The position numbers and the translations under genes are program-made. The notes under the pieces were generated by a model. That model worked only from the letters and a program-made list of their open reading frames with translations. It searched no databases and was not told the origin of the DNA. Below are positions 1 to 9,046 of a stretch of 64,000 nt of DNA, in pieces. Each line of letters starts with the position of its first letter. Position 1 is the stretch's first letter. The stretch comes from Lunatibacter salilacus (GTDB taxonomy: Bacteria; Bacteroidota; Bacteroidia; Cytophagales; Cyclobacteriaceae), in contig NZ_VOLC01000008.1 of NCBI RefSeq assembly GCF_009797935.1, positions 124,001 to 188,000 on the forward strand, given 5' to 3'.

Positions 1-1
1 G

Positions 2-535
2 CAACAAGACCGACAGATTATAGGTAATCCCAACCCCCGGCTTTTCGGAGGTATTACCAACAACTTCTTTTACAAGAACTTTGATTTCAGTGTTATGGGT
101 CAGTTCGTCGGCGGTGTAGAACTGTACAACTATACGGCATTCTACCGTCTGTCCGGCTTCAACCTTAGTGGTAATGGAGACAGCATGTGGACTAGGAGAT
201 GGAGACAGCCAGGTGACATTACCGATGTGCCAAGACCTTCTCCGGGAAGCCTGGACAATGCGGCAGTTTCTACCAGATGGGTGGAAGATGGCTCATTTTT
301 CAGGATCCGGAACATTACGTTGGGGTATTCGCTGCCAGCTACTATAGCTGAAAGGCTCAAGGTTGCAAATCTTAGAATATATACGACCGTTCAAAATGCT
401 TTTGTATTTACGAAATACACAGGCTATGATCCGGAAGTTAATGCCATGTCCAGTGACGGTATCGCATACGGCACCGACCACAGCAACTATCCGCAGCCTA
501 GAATTTTCACCGGAGGAATCAATGTTACCTTTTAA
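2..535 (+). CDS. SusC/RagA-family TonB-linked outer-membrane protein, C-terminal part
   Basis: The frame is already open at the left edge of the window, so this is the 3' end of a longer gene; the first ATG at 95 is internal. About 177 residues remain. They read like the last beta-strands of a SusC barrel, with a TVQNAF/TKYTGYDPEV segment typical of the SusC C-terminus and a final aromatic residue (GGINVTF). SusC proteins import glycans or peptides across the outer membrane with energy from TonB. A SusD gene follows after 10 bases, which supports the call. The substrate cannot be inferred from this fragment. Confidence 0.93.
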   Translation, partial: QQDRQIIGNPNPRLFGGITNNFFYKNFDFSVMGQFVGGVELYNYTAFYRLSGFNLSGNGDSMWTRRWRQPGDITDVPRPSPGSLDNAAVSTRWVEDGSFFRIRNITLGYSLPATIAERLKVANLRIYTTVQNAFVFTKYTGYDPEVNAMSSDGIAYGTDHSNYPQPRIFTGGINVTF

Positions 536-545
536 AGAAACAATC

Positions 546-1898
546 ATGAGAAAATATTTTAATAAACTCTTTGTCCTGGGTGTTGCGTTTTTCATGTTGT
601 CATGTGATGATTTTATAGAAAAACAACCCATAGACCAGTTAAGTCAGGCTACTTTCTTTACCGATGTGGCTACTACACGGACGGCAGTAATTGGAGCATA
701 CAGAACCCTAACCAGCAGCTTCAGCTATGGACAGGCGTTTATAACCATACCTGAATTCGCAGCCGGGCATATGGCACATATTTCCAGCTTTCCAGAATAT
801 GTTGAATACCAGAATTTCGATATTCGGATTGATAATCCCTGGTCATTGAATATATGGACGGCCTCCTATGCCACTATCAACGCAGCGAATAATATTATTT
901 TCTTTGCTCCTGAAATAGCGGGTTTTGGGACCAATAATGAACTTCAAAATCTGGTAAGAGAAGCCCGCTTTTTACGGGCGCTTTCCTATTTTAACTTGGT
1001 GAGAGGTTGGGGAGATGTCCCTTTGATTCTGATCCCTACTTCCCGGCAGACAACAAGTGGCGACTTGCGTGTGTCTAGAAATGCGGTAGCGGAGGTTTAC
1101 GCCGCCATCATTTCTGACCTTACCCAAGCTCTGGAACTACCCTTGACAGCTAGCGGTACAGGTAAAGGGCGTGCGACAGGTTTGGCTGCCCGCGCATTGC
1201 TTTCCAAAGTCCATTTGTATAATGGAAACTATTCGGATGCCGCACAGCTTGCTGAGGAGGTCGTGGGTAATTCCAGCTATATGTTAGCTGAGGATTTTTC
1301 CGACATTTGGCTCACGGAGAATTCTTCCGAATCCATTTTTGAACTGCAGTTTGACCAGCAGACCCCCAATACCTTTGTGACGAATGCCAACCCAGCATCA
1401 CGGCAAGAATTTTTTGCTTTAGAAGCCGCTTTGGATGTCTTCGAAGAAAATGACCTAAGGAGGGATTTTACTATTCGAACAGCTGCCAACAATACAGGCG
1501 AAGATCAACTGTATGTAGGTAAGTACAGAAACTTCAACCCGCCAAGCCAGAATGTGCCCATTTTCAGATTGGCTGAGGTATATCTGATTCATGCGGAAGC
1601 TAGTGCTAAAGCGGTATCTGCCGTCACAGCTTCTTCCCTGGAGAGCTTAAATGCCATCCGGGAGCGAGCGGGATTGGATCCAGTAACTTCTGCTGCTTCG
1701 GTAGAAGCATTTTCCAGGTTGGTTCAGGAGGAAAAGCGCAAGGAGATGATGTTCGAATCAGAAACTTGGTTTGATCTAACCCGTACGGGGCTGGCGTCGG
1801 AAATTTTGGGTGTTTCAACCGTCCAAAAATACCTCTTTCCCATTCCTCAACTGGAACTGGATTTGAATCAGAATCTCGTTCAAAATCCGGGTTACTAA
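546..1898 (+). CDS. RagB/SusD-family nutrient-binding outer-membrane lipoprotein
   Basis: The protein has 450 residues when started at ATG 546. An open frame extends further upstream but overlaps the SusC gene. Start 546 gives a short basic, hydrophobic signal peptide ending in a lipobox (FMLSC, Cys20), so the protein should be a surface lipoprotein. The N-terminal DDFIEKQPIDQLS segment, the mid-protein AREARFLRALSYFNLVRGWGDVPL region and the C-terminal 'FPIPQLELDLNQNLVQNPGY' end are SusD hallmarks. It caps the SusC channel encoded immediately upstream, forming one operon that ends at a strong hairpin terminator. The ligand is unknown. Confidence 0.95.
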   Translation: MRKYFNKLFVLGVAFFMLSCDDFIEKQPIDQLSQATFFTDVATTRTAVIGAYRTLTSSFSYGQAFITIPEFAAGHMAHISSFPEYVEYQNFDIRIDNPWSLNIWTASYATINAANNIIFFAPEIAGFGTNNELQNLVREARFLRALSYFNLVRGWGDVPLILIPTSRQTTSGDLRVSRNAVAEVYAAIISDLTQALELPLTASGTGKGRATGLAARALLSKVHLYNGNYSDAAQLAEEVVGNSSYMLAEDFSDIWLTENSSESIFELQFDQQTPNTFVTNANPASRQEFFALEAALDVFEENDLRRDFTIRTAANNTGEDQLYVGKYRNFNPPSQNVPIFRLAEVYLIHAEASAKAVSAVTASSLESLNAIRERAGLDPVTSAASVEAFSRLVQEEKRKEMMFESETWFDLTRTGLASEILGVSTVQKYLFPIPQLELDLNQNLVQNPGY

Positions 1899-1917
1899 CA
1901 TTCCACGATGAACAAGA

Positions 1918-1951
1918 GCACTGAGCCACTTAAAGGCTCAGTGCTTTTAAT
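1918..1951 (+). terminator. Rho-independent terminator after susD
   Basis: A perfect 10-bp stem (GCACTGAGCC / GGCTCAGTGC) with a 7-nt loop is followed by TTTTAATTT. It lies 20 bases after the susD stop and also overlaps the 3' end of the convergent phosphoesterase gene, so it may serve both strands. Confidence 0.88.
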
Positions 1952-2615
1952 TTACATCCAAATTATTTGTGGGAATATTAATTTCTTCCAACAGGTTGCC
2001 TTGGTAATCTAATTTAACGCCTGTAAGGCAAATCCCTCTGAACGCCCCCGTATCTATATTCCAAACAGGAGGATTCGACTGAAACGTCGCTTTTCCGTTC
2101 ACCTGCGGTGTATGTCCAATTACCTGTAGTTTGCCGATATTTTTCCACGGACCTCTGTTCCAAAGGACTCCCATGCGGTCATCAACATCTAAGGGGTTTT
2201 CAACATGAGTCACGCCTGCGTGGGACACAAAAACTGACTCGTTCTCCCATATCAACTCCCTGCTTTCCAACCATCCGATAAAGTCCGATGGCTCCAAAGA
2301 AAAATCATTAAAACCAGCCAAGGTTGATTTGCCCCCATTGGTTAACCAATGTCCGGTTGTGTCATCTTCTTTAAGGTAACGCAGCATCATTTGTTCGTGA
2401 TTTCCCCTTAGAAAGACAGTCTTATCTGGAAATTCCCGCTGCAAATCTTGGGATAGGTCTAAGCATTGTGGACTAAAATTCCCCCTATCCACCAAGTCAC
2501 CCAGCTGAATAAGGAGTTCACTTTCAGGATTCCAATGAATCAAAAGCTCCTGATATGTATGCCAGCATCCATGTACATCCCCTATGATAAATAATCTAGT
2601 ATTTTTATCTTCCAT
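1947..2615 (-). CDS. Calcineurin-like metallophosphoesterase (PrpE/Ser-Thr phosphatase-like)
   Basis: The protein has 222 residues and the metal-binding motif series of the calcineurin-like phosphoesterase superfamily: GDVHG (12-16), GDLVDRG (39-45), GNHE (71-74), then SHAG near 131 and GHT near 168. The set matches bacterial protein phosphatases and symmetrical diadenosine-tetraphosphatases of the PrpE/ApaH type. The sequence does not decide between protein, Ap4A or other phosphoester substrates. It is predicted cytosolic, with no signal peptide. It is transcribed divergently from carB across a 143-bp gap and converges on the upstream SusCD operon. Confidence 0.88.
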   Translation of the reverse strand: MEDKNTRLFIIGDVHGCWHTYQELLIHWNPESELLIQLGDLVDRGNFSPQCLDLSQDLQREFPDKTVFLRGNHEQMMLRYLKEDDTTGHWLTNGGKSTLAGFNDFSLEPSDFIGWLESRELIWENESVFVSHAGVTHVENPLDVDDRMGVLWNRGPWKNIGKLQVIGHTPQVNGKATFQSNPPVWNIDTGAFRGICLTGVKLDYQGNLLEEINIPTNNLDVN

Positions 2616-2704
2616 TATTACATCTTTACACGGCTGAACCTAGCTTTACTTGGTATAATCTCCGCTAAATATGGAAGAAGCCGTGTATCTTTAAATATTT
2701 TGGT

Positions 2705-2712
2705 TAATTTTG
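2705..2712 (+). promoter_or_regulatory. Candidate -7 promoter box for carB
   Basis: TAATTTTG matches the Bacteroidota -7 consensus TAnnTTTG. It lies 46 bases before the carB start and predicts a leader of about 40 nt. No clear -33 TTG is visible at the expected spacing. Confidence 0.5.
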
Positions 2713-2758
2713 CACCAATTTAGCCATAAGTAAATTCTACTCAAAACGAAATCTTAAA

Positions 2759-5578
2759 ATGCCAAAAGACAGTAGCATCAAACATGTACTCATTATAGGG
2801 AGCGGGCCTATTGTAATCGGCCAAGCGTGTGAATTTGATTATGCGGGTTCACAAGCGGCCAGGTCACTCAGGGAAGAGGGCATTATCGTAACGTTGATCA
2901 ACTCCAACCCGGCCACCATCATGACTGATCCTGTAACTGCGGACAATGTCTACCTTCTACCTTTGGAAAAAAAATCCATCATCAAAATTCTAAAGGACCA
3001 TCCGGACATCGATTGTGTACTTCCTACCATGGGAGGACAGACTGCACTTAATCTGGCCATCGATTGTGATAAAGCAGGTATATGGGAGAAGTTTGGCACC
3101 CGTATGATCGGTGTGGACATTGATGCTATTGAAACGGCAGAAAACCGGGAAAAGTTTAAAGCCCTGATGGAGAAGCTTGACGTAAGCGTCTGCAAAGGCC
3201 GTACTGCTACCTCATTCCTTATGGGGAAAGAAATCGCGCAAGAGATAGGTTTTCCTTTAGTCATTCGTCCATCCTATACCCTAGGAGGTACGGGAGGGGG
3301 ATTTGTGGATAGCCCCGACAATTTTGAAAAGGCATTGATGGCAGGCCTGCAAGCTTCACCCACACATGAGGTGCTTATTGAGCAAAGTATCATGGGCTGG
3401 AAGGAATATGAATTGGAAGTATTGAGAGACACCATTGGCAACATGGTTGTGATCTGCTCCATAGAAAACTTCGACCCCATGGGAGTGCATACGGGTGATT
3501 CGATCACGGTAGCCCCAGCTATGACGCTGCCTGACACTGTCTACCAATGGATGAGGAATCTCGCCATCAAGATGATGAACGGGATCGGGAATTTTGCCGG
3601 TGGCTGTAACGTACAGTTTGCTGTCAGTCCTGATAATAAAACCATCATAGGAGTAGAAATCAACCCTCGGGTTTCCCGATCCTCGGCGCTGGCTTCCAAG
3701 GCTACAGGCTATCCCATTGCAAAGGTGGCGGCTAAACTAGCCATCGGTTACAATTTGGATGAATTGAAAAATTCCATCACGGGAAGTACCTCGGCATTTT
3801 TTGAACCCGCTATAGACTATGTAATCGTAAAAATTCCCCGATGGAACTTTGACAAATTCAAAGGATCCGATAGGAAATTGGGATTGTCAATGAAATCAGT
3901 AGGGGAGGTAATGGGCATCGGAAGAAACTTCCAAGAGGCCCTTCAAAAAGCCTGTCAGTCCCTGGAAATCAAACGAAATGGACTCGGTGCGGACGGCAAG
4001 GAAATCCGGAATCAGGATGAAATATTATATAGCTTGGCCAATCCGAGCTGGAATCGATTATTCCACATTTATGATGCCTTCAAACTTGGGATTTCCTTCC
4101 GGACAATTCAGGACCTGACCAAGATCGATAAGTGGTTCCTTAAGCAAATTGAGGAATTGGTACATCTCGATATAAAAATTGGGACGTATACCCTCGAGAA
4201 TATCCCCTATGACCTGATGAAAATTGCCAAACAAAAGGGATATGCCGACAGGCAAATTGCCCATCTGATCGGCTGCCTCGAAAGTGAGGTTTTTCAAAAA
4301 AGAAGGGATGAGATGGGTATTCGCCGGGTATATAAATTGGTGGACACCTGTGCTGCTGAATTTGAAGCGCAGACTCCGTATTACTATTCTAGTTTTGGAG
4401 ATGAAAACGAGTCCATAGCATCTGACCGCAAAAAAGTTGTGGTGCTGGGTTCAGGTCCCAACCGCGTGGGGCAGGGGATTGAGTTTGACTACTCCTGTGT
4501 ACATGGTGTTCTGGCTGCTAAGGAGTGTGGCTATGAGACCATTATGATTAATTGTAACCCTGAGACGGTTTCCACGGATTTTGATATTGCCGACAAGCTT
4601 TACTTTGAGCCGGTATTTTGGGAACATATATATGAAATTATCTTACATGAAAATCCCATAGGCGTAATCGTACAGTTGGGAGGACAGACGGCACTGAAGC
4701 TGGCTGAAAAACTGGATAAATACAATATTCCAATCATCGGGACTAGTTTCAGAGCATTGGATTTGGCAGAGGACAGGGGAAGTTTCTCCACTCTCCTTAA
4801 AGACAACAATGTGCCCTATCCGGAATTTGGCACGATCCACAATACAGACGAGGCGCTTGAATTGTGCAAAAGACTTGGATTTCCGCTCTTAGTGAGACCG
4901 TCTTATGTATTAGGTGGGCAGGGTATGAAAATAGTAATCAATGAAAAGGAGTTGGAAGAGCATGTAGTTAACGTGCTTCGAGATATTCCCAACAATGAAA
5001 TCTTGCTAGATCACTTCTTGGAAGGGGCTATCGAAGCGGAAGCAGATGCCATCTGTGATGGAGAAAACGTTTATATCATCGGTATAATGCAGCATATCGA
5101 GCCGGCAGGCATTCACTCCGGAGACTCCTACGCCGTACTCCCACCCTATAATTTGGGAGACTTGGTGATACGTCAAATCGAAACCTATACCGAGCGGATT
5201 GCTTTGGCACTGGAAACAAAAGGTCTTATCAACATACAATTTGCCATCAAAAATGACAAAGTATATGTCATCGAGGCAAACCCAAGAGCCTCACGGACGG
5301 TGCCCTTTATCTGTAAGGCCTATGCAGAACCTTATGTCAATTATGCTACCAAGGTGATGCTGGGTGAAAAGAAGGTGACAGATTTTAATTTCAACCCGGT
5401 AAAAAAGGGGTATGCTATCAAGGAACCTGTCTTTTCTTTCCACAAATTCCCGAATGTAAATAAGGAGTTAGGTCCTGAGATGAAATCCACAGGTGAGGCC
5501 ATCTATTTTATCGATGACCTGATGGATGATTACTTCCTGAAGATCTATTCTGAAAGGAACATCTACTTAAGTAAATAA
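2759..5578 (+). CDS. carB: Carbamoyl-phosphate synthase large subunit (short form)
   Basis: The protein has 939 residues. It makes carbamoyl phosphate from bicarbonate, ATP and ammonia delivered by the small (glutaminase) subunit, feeding pyrimidine and arginine synthesis. The two homologous ATP-grasp halves are clear. The first begins VLIIGSGPIVIGQACEFDYA and contains RPSYTLGGTGGG. The second begins VVVLGSGPNRVGQGIEFDYS and contains RPSYVLGGQGM. The protein stops shortly after GPEMKSTGEA, about 130 residues before the end of the E. coli enzyme (1073 aa). It therefore lacks the C-terminal MGS-like domain that binds UMP, IMP and ornithine. The stop is clean and a hairpin follows, so this is a family variant rather than a truncation. 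carA is not next to it. Confidence 0.97.
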   Translation: MPKDSSIKHVLIIGSGPIVIGQACEFDYAGSQAARSLREEGIIVTLINSNPATIMTDPVTADNVYLLPLEKKSIIKILKDHPDIDCVLPTMGGQTALNLAIDCDKAGIWEKFGTRMIGVDIDAIETAENREKFKALMEKLDVSVCKGRTATSFLMGKEIAQEIGFPLVIRPSYTLGGTGGGFVDSPDNFEKALMAGLQASPTHEVLIEQSIMGWKEYELEVLRDTIGNMVVICSIENFDPMGVHTGDSITVAPAMTLPDTVYQWMRNLAIKMMNGIGNFAGGCNVQFAVSPDNKTIIGVEINPRVSRSSALASKATGYPIAKVAAKLAIGYNLDELKNSITGSTSAFFEPAIDYVIVKIPRWNFDKFKGSDRKLGLSMKSVGEVMGIGRNFQEALQKACQSLEIKRNGLGADGKEIRNQDEILYSLANPSWNRLFHIYDAFKLGISFRTIQDLTKIDKWFLKQIEELVHLDIKIGTYTLENIPYDLMKIAKQKGYADRQIAHLIGCLESEVFQKRRDEMGIRRVYKLVDTCAAEFEAQTPYYYSSFGDENESIASDRKKVVVLGSGPNRVGQGIEFDYSCVHGVLAAKECGYETIMINCNPETVSTDFDIADKLYFEPVFWEHIYEIILHENPIGVIVQLGGQTALKLAEKLDKYNIPIIGTSFRALDLAEDRGSFSTLLKDNNVPYPEFGTIHNTDEALELCKRLGFPLLVRPSYVLGGQGMKIVINEKELEEHVVNVLRDIPNNEILLDHFLEGAIEAEADAICDGENVYIIGIMQHIEPAGIHSGDSYAVLPPYNLGDLVIRQIETYTERIALALETKGLINIQFAIKNDKVYVIEANPRASRTVPFICKAYAEPYVNYATKVMLGEKKVTDFNFNPVKKGYAIKEPVFSFHKFPNVNKELGPEMKSTGEAIYFIDDLMDDYFLKIYSERNIYLSK

Positions 5579-5583
5579 ATCTT

Positions 5584-5628
5584 AGGTTTCACGGTCTGGA
5601 ATGTAAGCAATTTCGGACTGTGGAACCT
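5584..5628 (+). terminator. Long hairpin downstream of carB
   Basis: Two 18-nt arms (5584-5601 and 5611-5628) pair completely in the plus-strand RNA if four G-U wobbles are allowed, around a 9-nt loop. On the opposite strand the wobbles become A-C mismatches, so the fold is specific to the carB transcript. No U-tract follows, so it may be a 3'-end stabiliser or processing signal rather than a classical terminator. The next ~210 bases up to the DUF4834 gene hold no ORF I can support. Confidence 0.6.
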
Positions 5629-5841
5629 ATTGAATTTGGAAATTTGCGAATTTTATAAGAAATTACTATTCTAAGTAGAGGAAAATCCGGGGTGAAAGGA
5701 AACGTTTTGGCGGGAAAGCCGTGTTATACCTTCAGCGTGTCCCTACGGTAATCACATAAGATTTGGAGTAAGAGCGTATTGGTGATGCCATTTCGAAAAC
5801 CGCATAATCTTAGTGGTTAATTATTTTAAAAGACCAGTGAA

Positions 5842-6087
5842 ATGATTTTAAAACTTATTATATTCTTTATAGCCATTGGTTGGATAATGTCCAGCTTGGT
5901 AAAGTATTTTCTCCGGAGTAAGCTGAAAAAATTTGTGGATCAGGTAAATGAAGCGCAACGCACAGAAAACCGGCAAAAATCCCGACCAAGAGATGGGAAT
6001 GTCGATGTAGACTATATCCCTAAAGGAAAAACGACAGGCACCATACGTGGAGGAGACTATATTGACTATGAAGAAGTTAAGGATTAA
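5842..6087 (+). CDS. DUF4834-family small membrane protein
   Basis: This 81-residue protein has one N-terminal transmembrane helix (about residues 2-22), a basic stretch, a polar linker, and the C-terminal DVDYIPKG...GGDYIDYEEV motif that characterises the DUF4834 family of Bacteroidota. The function of the family is not known to me. The small size, single membrane anchor and acidic tail suggest a cytoplasmic-face adaptor. It is followed after 45 bases by another small membrane-anchored protein on the same strand, probably in one transcript. Confidence 0.8.
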   Translation: MILKLIIFFIAIGWIMSSLVKYFLRSKLKKFVDQVNEAQRTENRQKSRPRDGNVDVDYIPKGKTTGTIRGGDYIDYEEVKD

Positions 6088-6132
6088 ATAAGTTATTTTT
6101 AATTTTCAATTTTTTTTATACCTTTATTCCCG

Positions 6133-6672
6133 ATGAAGAAAGGGATTTCCATATTGCTTTTGGGATGTTTTTTGGTGTACCATTTTGGATTCTATATTTT
6201 TTATTTCGCCTATCAACATCACATCGAATCGGAATGGTCTGCTAAAGTTTTTGACGAGCAATTATTTTCGATGCATGTATTAGAAATACCCATGAGACTT
6301 CCTTACATGATAGACAATGAGGAGTTTCATCTGACCAACATACCTTTTAGTATGGATGGAAAATCATACCGGGGTATCAAAAAAAGATTTATCAATGACG
6401 CCTTTCAGCTCGTCTATGTGCCCGACCATGCTAAAATTAATCTTGAACTCAGCTTAAAGCAATGGGTCATTTCCCTTACCCCGGACGGTTCGTCCGATCA
6501 GCAAAAGGATATAGTACTGGGCAAAAGTCCTGTCAAGGATTATTTGTCTCCTTCTGAAAGATTTGTTTTTTTATCTACAATTAGTAATCAGGCTTTCTGC
6601 TTTGCAGAATATTTTTCTATCTATCATGCCGTAGAAGTCCAGGTCACTGCCCCCCCTCCACAGGTTGCATAA
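6133..6672 (+). CDS. Uncharacterised membrane-anchored protein
   Basis: I do not recognise a named family. The 179-residue product begins with a strong hydrophobic segment (about 4-26, LLLGCFLVYHFGFYIFYFAY) that is a membrane anchor or uncleaved signal. A mixed alpha/beta soluble part and a short C-terminal proline run (APPPQVA) follow. The soluble portion should face the periplasm. It lies 45 bases after the DUF4834 gene and 201 bases before a predicted outer-membrane barrel on the same strand, so an envelope role is likely but not shown. Confidence 0.6.
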   Translation: MKKGISILLLGCFLVYHFGFYIFYFAYQHHIESEWSAKVFDEQLFSMHVLEIPMRLPYMIDNEEFHLTNIPFSMDGKSYRGIKKRFINDAFQLVYVPDHAKINLELSLKQWVISLTPDGSSDQQKDIVLGKSPVKDYLSPSERFVFLSTISNQAFCFAEYFSIYHAVEVQVTAPPPQVA

Positions 6673-6873
6673 ATTTTCTTAGAATCAGTTTGTCTTGGAG
6701 TTTTTCCAGACCAGCTAATGCATTCCATTTAGCCAATCTATTTGGTGTATGAGCAATGCCAAATAATCATTCCTATAGCACAGTTATCCTGGATAGTTGC
6801 CTTTTGGGCTTTCCTATGGGGTGGCTGCTGTTAGAGGTTAAATTTTATCAACCTAATCAAAAAGAAAACAACA

Positions 6874-7995
6874 ATGAAAACCTTTACCTATATATTATGC
6901 CTATTTGTGACAATTGGCTTTACAAGCTCCCTTGTTCAGGCACAAGGCTGTGTTGCTATTCGACAATTTTCGGGTGTGGGCAATGCCCTCAATCAAGGTG
7001 AGATCCTGCAAAAGGGCGATTTTAACATCGGAACCAATTACCGTTATTTCAGATCCTTTAGACACTTCAAAGGCACCCATGAGGAACCGGACCGCGTAGC
7101 GAATAATACGGAAGTAATCAATTGGTCCCATTCCGTGGACCTGAACCTGAGCTATGCAGTCACGGACAGGTTTTATGTCGCAGCTTCCCTGCCATTTGTC
7201 TATAACGAACGAAGTTCTCTTTATGAACATGGAAGGAACTCCCGGCACATGAGTTATTCTGGCGGCATTGCGGATATGCGATTGGGTGGCGGATATTGGC
7301 TATTTGCCGGCGAGAAGGCTGCCAAAGGCAATATGGCAATAGGAGCTAGCATCAAATTGCCGACTGGAAACTACAATGCGCGGAGTACCTTTTACAATGT
7401 GGGTCCCGAGGGTAGCCCTCAAGTTCGACCTGTTGACCAATCCATACAGCCTGGTGACGGAGGAGTGGGGCTTATTTTAGATACACAGGGATTACGCTTT
7501 TTGAAAAATAACTTTATTCTTTATTATGATGGGTTCTATCTCATTAATCCAAGAGAAACGAATGGGACTAGAACTTTCAGAGAGACTCTAAATCCTATTC
7601 TATCCAATGAATCCATCATGGCTGTACCTGATCAATATGCATTCAGGGCAGGGGTTTTCCGATCCCTGTTTGTTCATGGATTTGGAGCTTCGTTGGGGGG
7701 AAGGATTGAAGGCGTGCCAGTTAGGGACTTGATTGGCGGAAATGAGGGTTTCAGACGGCCTGGATATGTTATTTCAATAGAGCCAGGGGTCAGCTATATG
7801 GTAAAGGATTTTACCGTAAGCTTGAACGTTCCGGTGGCAATTTCCCGAAACAGAACCAGAAGCGTCACCGATATCGCCGCATCGACACCGACGAACTACA
7901 GACACGGGGATGCTGCCTTTGCGGATTACCTGATTAATGTGGGACTAGCGTGGAGGATTTCCAAAAAAGAGCCGGAACTTTTTAAATCAAATTAA
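6874..7995 (+). CDS. Putative outer-membrane beta-barrel (MetA-pathway/transporter-like)
   Basis: The 373-residue protein has a cleavable signal peptide (about 1-24, ending VQAQG). Many alternating amphipathic strands follow, e.g. FNIGTNYRYFRSF, VDLNLSYAVTDRFYVAASLPF and ISIEPGVSYMVKDFTVSLNVPVAI, which is the pattern of an outer-membrane barrel. The layout resembles proteins annotated as transporters or phenol-degradation MetA-like barrels. That assignment is by pattern only, and no substrate can be named. The start ATG 6874 places the signal peptide directly at the N-terminus. A bidirectional terminator follows. Confidence 0.62.
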   Translation: MKTFTYILCLFVTIGFTSSLVQAQGCVAIRQFSGVGNALNQGEILQKGDFNIGTNYRYFRSFRHFKGTHEEPDRVANNTEVINWSHSVDLNLSYAVTDRFYVAASLPFVYNERSSLYEHGRNSRHMSYSGGIADMRLGGGYWLFAGEKAAKGNMAIGASIKLPTGNYNARSTFYNVGPEGSPQVRPVDQSIQPGDGGVGLILDTQGLRFLKNNFILYYDGFYLINPRETNGTRTFRETLNPILSNESIMAVPDQYAFRAGVFRSLFVHGFGASLGGRIEGVPVRDLIGGNEGFRRPGYVISIEPGVSYMVKDFTVSLNVPVAISRNRTRSVTDIAASTPTNYRHGDAAFADYLINVGLAWRISKKEPELFKSN

Positions 7996-7999
7996 AAGT

Positions 8000-8038
8000 A
8001 AAAACGTCCCTATATCAACTTGAAATCGGGACGTTTTT
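8000..8038. terminator. Bidirectional terminator
   Basis: An 11-bp stem (AAAAACGTCCC / GGGACGTTTTT) with a 17-nt loop lies exactly between two convergent genes and carries a T-run on both strands. It can end transcription of both the barrel gene and the metalloprotease gene, whose stop codon it touches. Confidence 0.88.
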
Positions 8039-8805
8039 TACTTTCCGCCGTTTGCGCGAATATCATTTTTGCAATTCTCATCCAGTTCGGGAACAGTAGA
8101 TCCCATAAGGTTTAGCCCACGGTTGGTTTCTACAGCCCAATACATCAGGCAACTCTCATTATCACAGTGGGATTCGTATTCGTCGTCTTCATGTTCATGC
8201 ACCATTGCTGTCCCATTATTGACCAAGCCCATCAGGTGACCTAGTTCGTGCAAGGTTACAGTGGTTTCCAATACTGGCAGCGACGGCCTTCTAAATCCAC
8301 CGGAGTTCTCTACGATGCGGGGACCAAACAATACCATACTCGTGCTGTTATAGGCTGCACCTAGAGCAAAATTTTCCTCCTCATCCTGTGAAAAATACCC
8401 ATCCACAACCAGCAAAAATACTGTAAAAATCTCTCTTTCATTGTAGCGTTCCCGATGCGTTTCCTCCAGTTCCCGAATATCGGAGATGGTGTAGTTGGCC
8501 TGACCAAGGGCTGGTATTTCCTTTTGTCTAAAGATGATCCCGTCCGACTTGTTGACATAGTCCTCAAGAAATGTGACCATTTCACCAAGCATAAAATTGG
8601 TGGGACGGTAGCCTGACATGTAGACCATTTCGATCTCCATCCTGGTAAATTGATCCCCAGCCAATAATTGGTTGGCCAATTGCCCTACGCCTAATCGTGC
8701 AGCCGGCTTCCCCGCAAAGGGATCCTCCATTACCCGATCGTCAACGCATGAATAGGCCAAACAAATGCAGATTCCTCCGATTAATTTCAGTAGTGTTTTT
8801 TTCAT
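8038..8805 (-). CDS. Zinc metalloprotease lipoprotein (HExxH)
   Basis: The 255-residue protein has a lipoprotein signal (CLAYSC, Cys20), so it is anchored in the envelope. The zinc site is HELGH (186-190) followed by xxG and NNGTAMVHEHED, and a later CLMYW provides a possible Met-turn. Together these resemble metzincin-type peptidases. Cys residues near the Met-turn (ESHCDNESC) may form a disulfide or bind metal. It is transcribed convergently with the barrel gene and shares a terminator with it. A natural substrate cannot be inferred. Some databases call similar Cytophagales proteins membrane metalloprotease. Confidence 0.78.
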   Translation of the reverse strand: MKKTLLKLIGGICICLAYSCVDDRVMEDPFAGKPAARLGVGQLANQLLAGDQFTRMEIEMVYMSGYRPTNFMLGEMVTFLEDYVNKSDGIIFRQKEIPALGQANYTISDIRELEETHRERYNEREIFTVFLLVVDGYFSQDEEENFALGAAYNSTSMVLFGPRIVENSGGFRRPSLPVLETTVTLHELGHLMGLVNNGTAMVHEHEDDEYESHCDNESCLMYWAVETNRGLNLMGSTVPELDENCKNDIRANGGK

Positions 8806-9046
8806 CTAAAGATTATAAAATAAACTAACATTCAATTATGAACGAAAAATTTTGGAAAATTACATATTGAAATTTTAAGTTCTTGAGTTAAATCCATTTT
8901 TTTTCATGAGGAAAAATTTTCAGTTTAAAATTTCGCATGCTTGTAATAGCCCTTTCCTTTGCAGGACAGTAAACAATAAATTGGCGTTCTTTTTGTTTTA
9001 TGAATATCGCTTTTTATTTCATTGACTCAAAACAATCCAAAAGCAC

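Noticed and set aside
363-545. Longer start for the first SusD
   Set aside because: It overlaps the SusC coding end. The lipoprotein signal begins at ATG 546.
6756-7001. 81-codon frame overlapping the barrel gene
   Set aside because: Out of frame with the signal-peptide protein at 6874, which is far better supported.
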